Source: Chloroflexota bacterium
GTDB taxonomy: Bacteria > Chloroflexota > UBA6077 > FW602-bin22
Length of the DNA: 64,000 nt
Assembly: GCA_004297775.1 (NCBI GenBank)
Contig: SCUE01000031.1
Span: forward strand, 62,001-126,000
Direction: 5' to 3'
Shown here: positions 17,638 to 26,394 of the stretch, one piece after another
Position numbering within the stretch: the stretch's first letter is position 1
How the letters are laid out: each line of letters begins with the position of its first letter
Position numbers and translations under genes: made by a program
Notes under the pieces: generated by a model
Database searches by the model: none
What the model saw: only the letters and a program-made list of their open reading frames with translations
What the model was told of the DNA's origin: nothing

Positions 17638-20406
17638 TTGGACCAGAACAACTACGCGCTGATGTACCCCACTCTCGTCATCGGCTTAGGGGGTACCGGG
17701 GCGCGCGCGACCCGCTCCCTGAAGCGCCTCGTCGAGCGCTACTTCCGTTCGCGTGGCTGTGAGGTTCCGCCGGTCATCCGCTATCTCGTCATCGATACCG
17801 AGGACCTGCGAAACCTGCCCGGTGAGGAACCTCTGGCGCCGGACGAGTACATCAACCTCGGATCCGATTTCGACGCCAATCGCGTCGTCGAATACATGGA
17901 GCAAACCGAAGGCCTGTACGAGTCGATTCGCGAATGGTGGACGAGCAGCGGGCACGACGCCGGGCGGATTCGGGTCAAGAATGGCGCCGGCCAGATGCGC
18001 GACATCGGTCGCCTCGCGCTCTTCGTCGGATATCAGCAACTCGTCGAACGCTTGAAGGCGACAGTCGCACAGATTCAGAGCGTCGCCAATCTCCAGAAGA
18101 GCCAGCAGATTCTCTCGACGGTCGGCATGCGGCCGGATTCGTCACCCCAGGTGTGGTTGGTCGGGTCGCTTTGCGGCGGAACTGGCGCTGGCATCTTCCT
18201 CGACGTGGCCTACCTCATGCGCGATCTCCTGCAGACGCGCTCGACGTTCCTGCCAAACGGCATTTTCGTGCTCCCGCAAGCGTTCATGCCGGCGCTGGCC
18301 GGCAAGGTCGACCTCCAGCGTCGCATTCAGGCGAACGCCTACGCCTCGTTGCTGGAGCTTTCGGAGCTGATGAATAGCGCCGATCGCGGAAAGTTCGAGT
18401 TCTATCCCGATCAGCAGAATCGCGTCGCGCTGGAGTCAGCGTTTGCCCGTCGCGCGGAACTCCCCGTCCATAGCGAGGCACTTGCAACGCGCGCGGTACC
18501 GGACACGTATGCCCGCGACCGTTCGCGAGCCGGCGGTGGATCTTCCGCCGGCGGCGGCAACGGAGACGAGTCCCGATCGCGGTTGCGGCCCTCCTCGGTG
18601 CCATTCGATCGCGTCTTTCTGGTCGATCAGGAGAACGAGGGATCCATCACGTGGTCGTCGATGGATAGCGTGACCGATATGGTCGCCCAGTCGCTACTGG
18701 TGAACATCGTGTACCGCCAGCAGATCGAATGGGAAGAGCGCAACATCTACTTCACCGAAACGTATCCGGGCATTCCGAATGGCTGGCGCCACTTCAATTC
18801 GCTGGGCGCAAGTTCCATGGTGCTTCTGCACGGTGAGGAGCAGGACCAGTACACGCTGGCGCTGCAACGACACCTGTGCCAGGTCTTGATCGAGGGCGCC
18901 CGTCGGCGGTTGCCGGATGGCACGTACGACGATGAGGTTCTCGGTAGCCGCCTCGACGAGGTCGTTGAGGCGATCGGACCGGCGCGGCTTCTTGCCGAGT
19001 TGACTCCGGTCGATCTTGGCGCGCGGATGGGCGGCCGACGCCCGACGGTGCCAGGACGGGTCGAGTGGGAGCGCGCGGCGCGCTATCACGAGTACCTGCG
19101 CAGCGAGCTACGGGTCGTCCGCCAGGACGAGATCGGGCGCCTTGCCGAGTCGCTGCCGGGGGTCGGCGTCGCGATCCGCGAACGTCTCGAACGGGCGATC
19201 GAGGATCGTGCCTGGGAGATTTGTCGCAATCAAGGATTGGTCGCCGCGCGGACCTGGGTCGGCGCGCTGGCGACCGAGATCGACAAGTCCGCGGCCGAGC
19301 TTCGGCAGGCCGGCGCCGAGGAAGGTGGACACGGGCGGCACGCGGAACGAGAACAGCGACTTTCCGACGATGCACTCGGTCAGATCGAATCGCGCGGTAA
19401 CGCCCTGCGGCGGATCGACGGCATTCGTGGGTCGATCTTCGAATACCCCATTCGCGCCGGTCTTTGGCTGTGGGCACGCGTCCGTGGTCGCGGAACCGAC
19501 CTAGACCGACTCTACGACGAAGCGGATCGCCGTATGCGTGCCGAATTCGACGCGCGGGCGAGACAGGCGCTGGCGCGCGAGGCGGCGCAAATCGCCTACG
19601 CACTCCTCGGTTCGCGCGGGCAGCAGCGCGATCGCGCGGTCATCTCCCGACTTGAGGCGCTCCTGGCAGAGCGCCAGGCCGACGTGCAGACACTGTCGAG
19701 CGAACTCGACGAGGAGATCGTCGGCATCAAGCGGCGCCTCGCGGCGCGGCGCGGTGATTCGATCATTGAAGGGCGAGTCGTCAGCGACATCATCGATGCG
19801 CCGGACGAGATCTCACGCGAGCACGTGGTTGATGACCTGCGCGAGGTCTTGCGCACGGAGTTCCTGGGCGACCTTCGCACGCGTCTCATCGAGGCTTTCG
19901 GTCCGACACTGGCGTGGCAGCGGACCGATCTGCGCGCGCGGCTCCGCGAACAGGCCGTGGCCGTCTACGTTCGATGGCTGAGCCAGACGACCGAGCAGTA
20001 CGCGGCCGATGGCATCAAGGCGGATGCCGGTCAACTGCAGATGAAGATCCGACAGAGCCGGGCGCTGGTGAACTACACACGCGAGGTGCGGGCCGACGAC
20101 CTGTGTCCTCACCTGCGGCGCCTCTTCGTCGCGGACGCGCGAACGTTTCTCGGTCGGTTCGGCGCCGCCCTCGCCGAGGAGGGCTTCGCGGCGGCCGATT
20201 GCTACGGCACCCGGAATCCTCTCCGTGTCGATGTCTATCAGGCTGTGTACGGCCTGCCGGCGTCGCTGCTGACGCACGTCGACGAGTACGGACGCGTGTA
20301 CGAGGAACTGTTCGCCAAAGCCGAGCGCGGGCAGGCGTGCCCACTCCACCTTCATAGATCGTGGAACACGCGGGCCACTCAGCCAAGCGCGGGCGTTCTC
20401 TCCTGA
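17638..20406 (+). CDS. tubulin/FtsZ-like GTPase-family protein
   Basis: The 922-residue protein opens with YPTLVIGLGGTGARATRSLKR, a nucleotide-binding first strand, and carries the tubulin signature CGGTGAGIFLD at about residues 179-189. These are hallmarks of the bacterial tubulin-like (FtsZ-like) families outside cell-division FtsZ. After about residue 450 come long charged helical and coiled-coil regions with no recognised domain. It is cytoplasmic. The TTG start is chosen over a frame extension that would overlap the vWA gene, because AAGGAG lies 8 nt upstream. It forms an operon with the vWA membrane protein. A role in membrane remodelling, secretion or conflict has been suggested for related FtsZ-like families; nothing more specific is visible. 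Confidence 0.85.
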   Translation: MDQNNYALMYPTLVIGLGGTGARATRSLKRLVERYFRSRGCEVPPVIRYLVIDTEDLRNLPGEEPLAPDEYINLGSDFDANRVVEYMEQTEGLYESIREWWTSSGHDAGRIRVKNGAGQMRDIGRLALFVGYQQLVERLKATVAQIQSVANLQKSQQILSTVGMRPDSSPQVWLVGSLCGGTGAGIFLDVAYLMRDLLQTRSTFLPNGIFVLPQAFMPALAGKVDLQRRIQANAYASLLELSELMNSADRGKFEFYPDQQNRVALESAFARRAELPVHSEALATRAVPDTYARDRSRAGGGSSAGGGNGDESRSRLRPSSVPFDRVFLVDQENEGSITWSSMDSVTDMVAQSLLVNIVYRQQIEWEERNIYFTETYPGIPNGWRHFNSLGASSMVLLHGEEQDQYTLALQRHLCQVLIEGARRRLPDGTYDDEVLGSRLDEVVEAIGPARLLAELTPVDLGARMGGRRPTVPGRVEWERAARYHEYLRSELRVVRQDEIGRLAESLPGVGVAIRERLERAIEDRAWEICRNQGLVAARTWVGALATEIDKSAAELRQAGAEEGGHGRHAEREQRLSDDALGQIESRGNALRRIDGIRGSIFEYPIRAGLWLWARVRGRGTDLDRLYDEADRRMRAEFDARARQALAREAAQIAYALLGSRGQQRDRAVISRLEALLAERQADVQTLSSELDEEIVGIKRRLAARRGDSIIEGRVVSDIIDAPDEISREHVVDDLREVLRTEFLGDLRTRLIEAFGPTLAWQRTDLRARLREQAVAVYVRWLSQTTEQYAADGIKADAGQLQMKIRQSRALVNYTREVRADDLCPHLRRLFVADARTFLGRFGAALAEEGFAAADCYGTRNPLRVDVYQAVYGLPASLLTHVDEYGRVYEELFAKAERGQACPLHLHRSWNTRATQPSAGVLS

Positions 20407-21455
20407 CCGGCCGCGGCCAAGGCCGGGACGTGGATGACCCGGCCCTCGGCCGCGCGATTGAGGCGATCACGGATCGCGCGACCGAGGCCTTCGTCCCGCG
20501 GCAAGACAGTTACGATCACGTCGACGGCGAGGCTGTCCAGATGGCGCATGGCGCCGTACAGGAGCCGTGCCGCCGCCGCGGAGTCATTGCGCTGGCCGAG
20601 CGACGTACCGATGGCGGCCGCCGGCGCATCGGCGACGAACTCATCGTCGGCGAGCACGCCCACGCGATGTCCTTCCGTCAGGAGAGCTCGGACCCGCGCC
20701 ATCGCGACGTCGCGGGCGCCCGGTCCATCGAACGCTTCGAGTCGGGCCCGAGGCGCGTAGTGTCGGGTCGCCGTCCCCGGTGAGTGGGCGTGCTGACGCG
20801 ACGGCGTGGCGACGGTAACGCAGCCGACGATCTCGCGCAGTTGATCGATTGAGACGGCACCCGGCCGTAGCACGACTGGCGACGGTCCGGTCAGATCGAG
20901 GACCGTCGATTCGACGCCGAGCGGGCTCGGTCCTCCATCGAGGATGAGGTCGATCCGTCCGTCCAGGTCGGCCCTGACGTGGTCGGCCCGCGTTGGGCTA
21001 ACGTGCCCGAAGCGGTTCGCGCTCGGCGCCGCGATCGGGCAACCGGCGGCCTCGATCAACGCCCGCGCAACCGGGTGGGCCGGGAGCCGAACCGCGACCG
21101 TGTCCCCGCCGGCGCTGACACCGCGCGGGATCCGGCCCGATCGCTTGATGACGAGGGTGAGCGGTCCGGGCCAGAACCGCGTTGCCAGTAGCCAGGCGAC
21201 ATCCGGGATTTCCCGGCCGACCTCGGCCATCGCCTCGACCGAGGCGATGTGGACGATGAGCGGGTCTTCGGCCGGTCGCCCCTTCGCCTCGAATACCCGG
21301 GCACAGGCGCGCTCGCCACGCGCGTTTGCGCCCAGGCCGTAGACCGTCTCGGTCGGAAAAGCGACCAGTCGGCCGCGACGTATGAGCCGACCGGCGGTCC
21401 GGATGACGGCTGGGTCGGGGGCCAGCGGATCGACGGCAATGACGCGCGTTCGCAC
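20379..21455 (-). CDS. tsaC: L-threonylcarbamoyladenylate synthase (TsaC/Sua5)
   Basis: The enzyme makes threonylcarbamoyl-AMP from threonine, bicarbonate and ATP for the tRNA t6A37 modification. The 358-residue protein has the YrdC/TsaC domain (about 1-200) with FPTETVYGLG, the KGRP motif, DTVAVRLPAH and SAPSANRFG. The C-terminal Sua5 domain follows a linker with ATRHYAPRA, as in the long Sua5 form rather than short TsaC. The GTG at 21455 is preferred to upstream codons that would run into the divergent hydrolase gene. The 3' end overlaps the tubulin-like gene by 28 bp, convergently. Confidence 0.95.
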   Translation of the reverse strand: MRTRVIAVDPLAPDPAVIRTAGRLIRRGRLVAFPTETVYGLGANARGERACARVFEAKGRPAEDPLIVHIASVEAMAEVGREIPDVAWLLATRFWPGPLTLVIKRSGRIPRGVSAGGDTVAVRLPAHPVARALIEAAGCPIAAPSANRFGHVSPTRADHVRADLDGRIDLILDGGPSPLGVESTVLDLTGPSPVVLRPGAVSIDQLREIVGCVTVATPSRQHAHSPGTATRHYAPRARLEAFDGPGARDVAMARVRALLTEGHRVGVLADDEFVADAPAAAIGTSLGQRNDSAAAARLLYGAMRHLDSLAVDVIVTVLPRDEGLGRAIRDRLNRAAEGRVIHVPALAAAGQERTPALG

Positions 21456-21515
21456 GTTCCGAGTCTGGCGTGAGCGCGAGTCCGCGCGCCAGTGTTTGGT
21501 CCTCGGCGCGTCGAA

Positions 21516-21521
21516 TACACT
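21516..21521 (+). promoter_or_regulatory. -10 box, leaderless, for the alpha/beta hydrolase
   Basis: TACACT ends 7 nt before the GTG at 21529 in the short divergent region with tsaC. Confidence 0.45.
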
Positions 21522-21528
21522 CCCGGCC

Positions 21529-22398
21529 GTGGAAAAACCGGTCACGTTCTTCAGCGCGGGCACGCGGCTAGCCGGCGATCTGTACGTTCCGGACGGCCCC
21601 GGGCCATGGCCAGGTGTCGTCCTCTGCTGCGGTTACACGGGCATCAAGGACCTGTACCTGAATGACATGGGACGGCGCATGTCATCGGCCGGGTACGTCG
21701 CTTTGACATTCGACTACAAGGGCTGGGGCCAAAGCGAAGGTCCGCGCCTACGCCTCGCTCCGTACGGACGCGTCGAGGATACCCAGGCAGCGATGACATT
21801 CCTGGGGCTGCAGCCGGAGGCCATCGCCGATCGGATCGGTCTGTACGGCATCAGCTACGGTGGATCGACGGCCACGTTCGCCGCCGCGATCGACTCGCGC
21901 GCACGCGCGATCGTGAGCGTCACCGGCGTCGGCGATGGCGCCCGCTGGATGCGGAACGTCCGCTACCCGTGGGAGTATCGCGATTTCATTGCCCGTGGCC
22001 ATCGGGACTGGGAAGAGCAGGTCATCAGTGGGGCATCGACAATGGCCGAGCGCGCGGAAGTCCTGAAGCACGATCCACGGTCGGCCAAGATCGCCGCGCA
22101 AGCGCGCAAGAACCTGAAGGGCGCCGCGATGGAGGTGCCGCTCGAGTTCATTCACGAAACTCTGGCTTTTCGACCGGAATGGGTCGTCGATCGCATCTCG
22201 CCACGCGCCGCGCTGTTTATCACGAGCGACGCGGATGAACTCGTGCTTCCGGAGGAATCGGCCGCCCTGTTTTCGCGCGCCGGCGAACCCAGAAAACTCG
22301 TGACGCTAAAGGGGTACGGCCACTACGAGGTGTTCAATCGTCCGGCGATCGACGAGGTGATGGCCGAGACGATCGCCTGGTACGAACGCTACCTGTAG
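21529..22398 (+). CDS. alpha/beta hydrolase
   Basis: A 289-residue alpha/beta hydrolase of the YcjY/DLH-like group. The nucleophile elbow is GISYGGS, the acid is probably the Asp in ITSDADELV and the histidine lies in GYGHYEVF. An oxyanion-hole region CCGYTGIKDLYLND precedes them. No signal peptide is present. It may be an esterase or peptidase-like hydrolase; the substrate is unknown. The start is set by the leaderless -10 box; an upstream extension would overlap tsaC. Its 3' end overlaps the LarA-like gene by 10 bp. Confidence 0.85.
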   Translation: MEKPVTFFSAGTRLAGDLYVPDGPGPWPGVVLCCGYTGIKDLYLNDMGRRMSSAGYVALTFDYKGWGQSEGPRLRLAPYGRVEDTQAAMTFLGLQPEAIADRIGLYGISYGGSTATFAAAIDSRARAIVSVTGVGDGARWMRNVRYPWEYRDFIARGHRDWEEQVISGASTMAERAEVLKHDPRSAKIAAQARKNLKGAAMEVPLEFIHETLAFRPEWVVDRISPRAALFITSDADELVLPEESAALFSRAGEPRKLVTLKGYGHYEVFNRPAIDEVMAETIAWYERYL

Positions 22399-23630
22399 GG
22401 GTCAGCCGGCGTTAGCCGACCCGACGTATCGAACGCCAGCGCGTCGTCGTTTTCGCCAAGGTCGATCATTGGTAGCTGTCCTACCGCCGTCGCCAGATTC
22501 CGGCTGACCCAGAAATCGGCGATCTCGAGCGTGTTGCGGATGCGAATCACGGTTGGATCCGAGTTTGTCCGACGAGCCAGGTCGATCGCGCCCGCGATGC
22601 ATTCGCGATCGGTCGCGAGCGTGATGGGAATGCGCGCAATCGCCGGAGAGAGCGCCGTCAGAGCGTTCAGGTACGTCTCCGGCCAGTCGACGGCGTCGAC
22701 CAGGCGACGGGTGGTGAAGTCGGCAAAGCCAATGCCGTTGGCGTTGCCGTGTGATGCCTCGCTGAGCCCAAGCACCGCGATGTTCCGGTAGTTCGGGACG
22801 CGCTCTCCTCCGAAACGACGCCACATTCCGATCACATTCGGGTCCATCCCCGTGCCGGAAATGTTCTTGCCCATCTCTTCGATGATGAGGACGTCCGCCT
22901 CCGCCAGGGGAAGCCGTGGAAAGACCGCTCGCGCGGCAATGAGAAGCGCTTCGTCGGTGGCGTGGAAAGCCGAACCATCGACGACTTCGACGCGGCATGG
23001 TCGGTCGTAGGCGTTTTCGACGAGCGCAACGCCGAACGTCAGATTCAGGCGCGAAAGGATGACGCACGCGGCCGCCGGAATCGCCGTTGCCAGACCGGCG
23101 GCGTGCATGACCCGCGCACCGTCCGCCTTGCCCAACCCGACCGCGAGCATCTTGCACAGCCCGCTCTCGATCGGTCCGTGGAATCCCGTGTGCGGTTTGA
23201 TCCGGCCAATCACGAGGACCGCGTCGGCGGCCAGGGCATTGACATCGAAATGGACCGGGACCCCATCCGGCGTGTGACCGACCAAGGCGGTCTCCATCGC
23301 GGAACGGACCTCCGCGCCGAGGTCCTCTTCCGAGATGCCGTATCCCCGGAGGACGGCGCGTTGCCCCTCGGCCGTGCCACCGCCGTGACTGCCCATCGCT
23401 GGCACGATGAACGGACAGAGCCCCACTTCGCGCAGTTGCGCCACGACGGTCGCGACAACTTGCAGAAGCGGCGATACGCCGCGGCTGCCAACCGCGACCG
23501 CGACCGACCCATTCGGGCGAACCCGAGACCGGAGATCGAGTCGCCTCAGGCCGACGCTGATCGCGCCGGGCAGGTCCTCGATCTCATCGGCGTCGAAGCG
23601 CTGTCGCGCCGCGACCATGCGGGGGAACAT
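22389..23630 (-). CDS. LarA-like (lactate racemase domain) protein
   Basis: A 413-residue protein of the lactate-racemase N-terminal domain family (DUF2088/LarA homologs). Visible family motifs are PAMGSHGGGTAEGQ and GRIKPHTGFHGPIESGLCKML, which supply the His/Lys residues used with the nickel-pincer nucleotide in true LarA, plus the late EMGKNISGTGMDPNVIG segment. LarA homologs act on various 2-hydroxy acids. No larB, larC or larE cofactor genes are visible, so cofactor use is uncertain. An extended -10 box (TGCTAGCCT) lies 9 nt before the ATG. Confidence 0.82.
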   Translation of the reverse strand: MFPRMVAARQRFDADEIEDLPGAISVGLRRLDLRSRVRPNGSVAVAVGSRGVSPLLQVVATVVAQLREVGLCPFIVPAMGSHGGGTAEGQRAVLRGYGISEEDLGAEVRSAMETALVGHTPDGVPVHFDVNALAADAVLVIGRIKPHTGFHGPIESGLCKMLAVGLGKADGARVMHAAGLATAIPAAACVILSRLNLTFGVALVENAYDRPCRVEVVDGSAFHATDEALLIAARAVFPRLPLAEADVLIIEEMGKNISGTGMDPNVIGMWRRFGGERVPNYRNIAVLGLSEASHGNANGIGFADFTTRRLVDAVDWPETYLNALTALSPAIARIPITLATDRECIAGAIDLARRTNSDPTVIRIRNTLEIADFWVSRNLATAVGQLPMIDLGENDDALAFDTSGRLTPADPYR

Positions 23631-23639
23631 CGGGCGCGA

Positions 23640-23645
23640 AGGCTA
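23640..23645 (-). promoter_or_regulatory. extended -10 box, leaderless, for the LarA-like gene
   Basis: TAGCCT preceded by TGC (extended -10) ends 9 nt before the ATG at 23630. Confidence 0.45.
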
Positions 23646-23696
23646 GCACGCCGGGAACCGAGGAACGCGCGACCCGCGCGTTCCTCGGACTCGTCA

Positions 23697-24218
23697 CTAC
23701 GGGTAGCGCTTCTTGGTCGCGACGACGTTGCGGAACTCACGCGCCATCTCGGTGCGCCACTCGGCCTGATACTGAACGCGCAGCGCGCGGCGTACCTTGA
23801 GTTGCTCGGCTTCGAAGATGGCGGTGATGGACTCGGCGCGCTCCTTCAGATTGCCGATTTCGTTCATTTTCGTATCCATGAAGATGAACGTCGGCACCGA
23901 GCGGTACAGGCCCTGGTTCCGGTACTGATCCATGATGTCGAGGTTCTCGTCGCGCTGGACGACGCGGAGGTCGATGTTCGGGCAGAGCCGCGCGATCTTG
24001 GCGAAGATCGGTAGGTTGTAGAGGGCGTCGCCGCAACCGTCGTACGTCAGTACGAAGACATTCAGCTTGCCCTGCGCCTTCCACCATGCGGCGTCTTCGT
24101 CCGAGATCTGCACTTCGTCGGTGAACTTCTGCATCGTCTCTTTGTTCACCTTCATTTGATCGACGTACTGGGCAAAGGTCGTCGCCTTCTGGAATCGGTC
24201 GGCGGACATGACGGGCAT
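23697..24218 (-). CDS. thioredoxin-fold protein with a single active-site cysteine
   Basis: A 173-residue thioredoxin-family protein. The fold is shown by LNVFVLTYDGCGDALYN, the RDENLDIMDQYRNQ region and the cis-proline motif SVPTFIFMD. The usual CxxC is C62-G-D-A65, so the resolving cysteine is missing and the active site is monothiol. This suggests a thiol peroxidase, bacilliredoxin-like or binding role rather than dithiol reduction. A strong purine-rich Shine-Dalgarno (AGGGGGAG) precedes the ATG, and a TAGCAT -10-like box lies further upstream, so this gene has a leader. It is cytoplasmic, with no signal peptide. Confidence 0.75.
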   Translation of the reverse strand: MPVMSADRFQKATTFAQYVDQMKVNKETMQKFTDEVQISDEDAAWWKAQGKLNVFVLTYDGCGDALYNLPIFAKIARLCPNIDLRVVQRDENLDIMDQYRNQGLYRSVPTFIFMDTKMNEIGNLKERAESITAIFEAEQLKVRRALRVQYQAEWRTEMAREFRNVVATKKRYP

Positions 24219-24301
24219 GGCTCTCCCCCTCTACGTGGTCTGTCGATGCTATCGCGCCGAGCGCCGCATGTACAGGCCGGCGGCCACCCTGGCCCGTCGG
24301 G

Positions 24302-24874
24302 CTATTCGACCACGATCGGTGTGGCGCTCTCGGCGAGCGCCGTCCCTTGACGTTCATCGGCGAACGCGGCGAAATCCTCCGGCAGTGCCGGCAAATCGGC
24401 CAGCGACGCCAATCCGAAGTACTGTAGGAACTCGAATGTCGTGGCAAAGAGCGTCGGACGACCAACGGAATCGCGGCGGCCTGCCTCGGCGATCACGCCT
24501 CGTGCCTGCAGTACGCGTATGGCGTGATCAGCGTTGACGCCGCGGATCGCCTCGATTTCGCTCCGCGTCACGGGTTGCCGATAGGCCACGATCGCGAGAG
24601 TCTCCAGCGCGGCGGCGGACAAGCGCGTCGAGCCCTCGAGTCCGAGAAAACGCGTCACGAGTTCGGCGGTCTCGGGAGCACTGACGAGTGCCACGCTCTC
24701 GCCAGACCTCTGTAATTGGACGCCGCGCTCGGCGTACCGCCGGGTCAGCTCGATCAGCGCCGTTTCGACAGCGTCGCGACTCGATCCGGTCGCGCGCTCG
24801 AGTCGCGCGATTTCGACCGGTCCGTCGGCCACGAAGAGCAGCGCCTCGACGACCACTTCGAGAGACGGCGTCAT
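24302..24874 (-). CDS. scpB: segregation and condensation protein B (ScpB)
   Basis: ScpB is a dimeric winged-helix kleisin-associated subunit of the SMC-ScpAB condensin. The 190-residue protein shows the expected pattern: LEVVVEALLFVADGPVEIARLERATG (first wHTH), AALETLAIVAYRQPVTRSEIEAIRGVN (family signature) and VGRPTLFATTFEFLQYFGLASLADLP. The start at 24874 is chosen because TATGAT ends 9 nt upstream, making a leaderless mRNA; the longer TTG start at 24895 is unlikely since its codons contain that -10. scpA is not adjacent. The promoter lies at the 3' end of the upstream GH51-like gene. Confidence 0.93.
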   Translation of the reverse strand: MTPSLEVVVEALLFVADGPVEIARLERATGSSRDAVETALIELTRRYAERGVQLQRSGESVALVSAPETAELVTRFLGLEGSTRLSAAALETLAIVAYRQPVTRSEIEAIRGVNADHAIRVLQARGVIAEAGRRDSVGRPTLFATTFEFLQYFGLASLADLPALPEDFAAFADERQGTALAESATPIVVE

Positions 24875-24883
24875 CGGGGCGCG

Positions 24884-24889
24884 ATCATA
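24884..24889 (-). promoter_or_regulatory. -10 box, leaderless, for scpB
   Basis: TATGAT on the minus strand, 9 nt before the ATG at 24874. Confidence 0.5.
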
Positions 24890-24891
24890 GG

Positions 24892-26391
24892 TCAAGTAAG
24901 GCCGGGAGTCTCTTCCCAGATCAGAACCGTGACCGAATGCGCGGGAAACGGGTATTCGCGCGGTATCTGGCCGATGGGGAAGACGAACGGTTCGATCGCG
25001 CGCGGTTCCTTTGCGCTGTTGGCGGCGAATGGCGATTCCGCGCGAAGGAGGTGCGAGGTCGCGCCGATACCGGTCGGCAACCCTTTGACATCGATCTCGA
25101 CGTCGTGACGATCGGAGAACGAGCGATTCACGACCGATAGCGTGTATCGACCGCGCGCGACGTCCCGCGACGCCGACGCGTCGATGAGCGCCATCCCTTT
25201 GTATGGCGGGCGTGAAGACCGAACTGGGCTGTTACCGCCCGGCGCGGCGACCGCCGGACCGGCGACGGTGCAGCGAGTCGCCTCGGTACCGTGCAGATCC
25301 CGAAACATCTTCATGATGTGGTACACGGGCGTGGCCCAGCAGGCTCGCTCGGTCGCCTGAATGAGGCCGAGCGCGTTGACGAGGTTGCCCCAGGCCGCGT
25401 AGCCGACTCGTGGCGCGAGGCGATGCAAGCCGTGGAGCACCGTCGCCGCGATCAACGCATCGGACATGTCGTAGTCATGCTGCAATCCCTGGCGGCTCTG
25501 CTTCCAGATTCCCCAGCCATCGACGCCGACGTACGCGCCGCCGTTCAGCATCATCTCGTCCAGGCGATAGGCCGCGTTCGAGATCGTCCAGAGGATTCGC
25601 TCGGCCGATGCCACGTGCGCGTGGAAGAGGTCTTCCGGGTTGTCACCCTCGACCGATGCGACACCGTCGAACGCCCAGACGCCGAGGTGACGAAACTGCT
25701 CGGCGGTCTGGCCGATCACAACCTTATCCCACTCGGACTGATTGGAGGGGTTTCCTCCAATCGCGGTCAACTCGATGCCAGGGTCGACGCCGCGCATCGC
25801 GCGAGCAAATAGATTGTGTCTCCGGGCGGCTTCGGGCGCCCCCATATCCCAGTTGTTGCTGCCAACAGACCAGAGCCGGGCGTTCCACGGGTTCGGCTGT
25901 CCATTTGCCAGGCGCAGCGCGCCCGCCGAGGTCAGCATGGAGCCGTTGCAGTATTCGACCCATGCCGCCGCCTCCTCGGGACGCGCCGAGCGGGTGTTTA
26001 CCGTGATCGCGGGTTCGGCGTCGATCCAACGACACAGATCGAGGAACTCGTCGGTGCCAACGTGATTCGGCTCCGGCTTCGCCCAGTAATGGTCGAAGCG
26101 AAGCGGCCGATCACCGCGGGGACCGACGCCATCACGCCACCGGTACGATTGCGAGAAGGGTCCACCCGGCCACCGGAGAATGCCCGGTCGCAGGGCACGC
26201 GCAAGGGTCAGGACATCTTCGCGCCAGCCAATGTGGACGGGCGGCGCGCTCCGCGATTCATCGCCCGGACGCGCGGGACCGGTCCAGAAGCCTCCGTAGA
26301 CGGAGGCCCCGACGTGCTCGAGTCCCGCCCCGTACAGGCGAGAGGAGATGGCGCCCTGCCCGACCGAGAAATCGACGTTGATCGACGCCAC
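24892..26391 (-). CDS. GH51-like protein lacking catalytic glutamates
   Basis: The 499-residue protein has the body of an alpha-L-arabinofuranosidase of family GH51: ILRWPGGPFSQSYRWRDGVGP (70-90), WVEYCNG (144-150), the TIM barrel and a C-terminal beta-sandwich. However, the acid/base motif GNE is replaced by GSNN (177-180), and the nucleophile motif DEW is replaced by DGW (V290-D291-G292-W293). Both catalytic glutamates of the family therefore appear to be missing. It may be a non-hydrolytic carbohydrate-binding protein or use different chemistry. No signal peptide is present. The GTG start lies just after the stop of the VOC gene at 26395, so the two form an operon. Confidence 0.8.
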   Translation of the reverse strand: MASINVDFSVGQGAISSRLYGAGLEHVGASVYGGFWTGPARPGDESRSAPPVHIGWREDVLTLARALRPGILRWPGGPFSQSYRWRDGVGPRGDRPLRFDHYWAKPEPNHVGTDEFLDLCRWIDAEPAITVNTRSARPEEAAAWVEYCNGSMLTSAGALRLANGQPNPWNARLWSVGSNNWDMGAPEAARRHNLFARAMRGVDPGIELTAIGGNPSNQSEWDKVVIGQTAEQFRHLGVWAFDGVASVEGDNPEDLFHAHVASAERILWTISNAAYRLDEMMLNGGAYVGVDGWGIWKQSRQGLQHDYDMSDALIAATVLHGLHRLAPRVGYAAWGNLVNALGLIQATERACWATPVYHIMKMFRDLHGTEATRCTVAGPAVAAPGGNSPVRSSRPPYKGMALIDASASRDVARGRYTLSVVNRSFSDRHDVEIDVKGLPTGIGATSHLLRAESPFAANSAKEPRAIEPFVFPIGQIPREYPFPAHSVTVLIWEETPGLT

Positions 26392-26394
26392 GGG

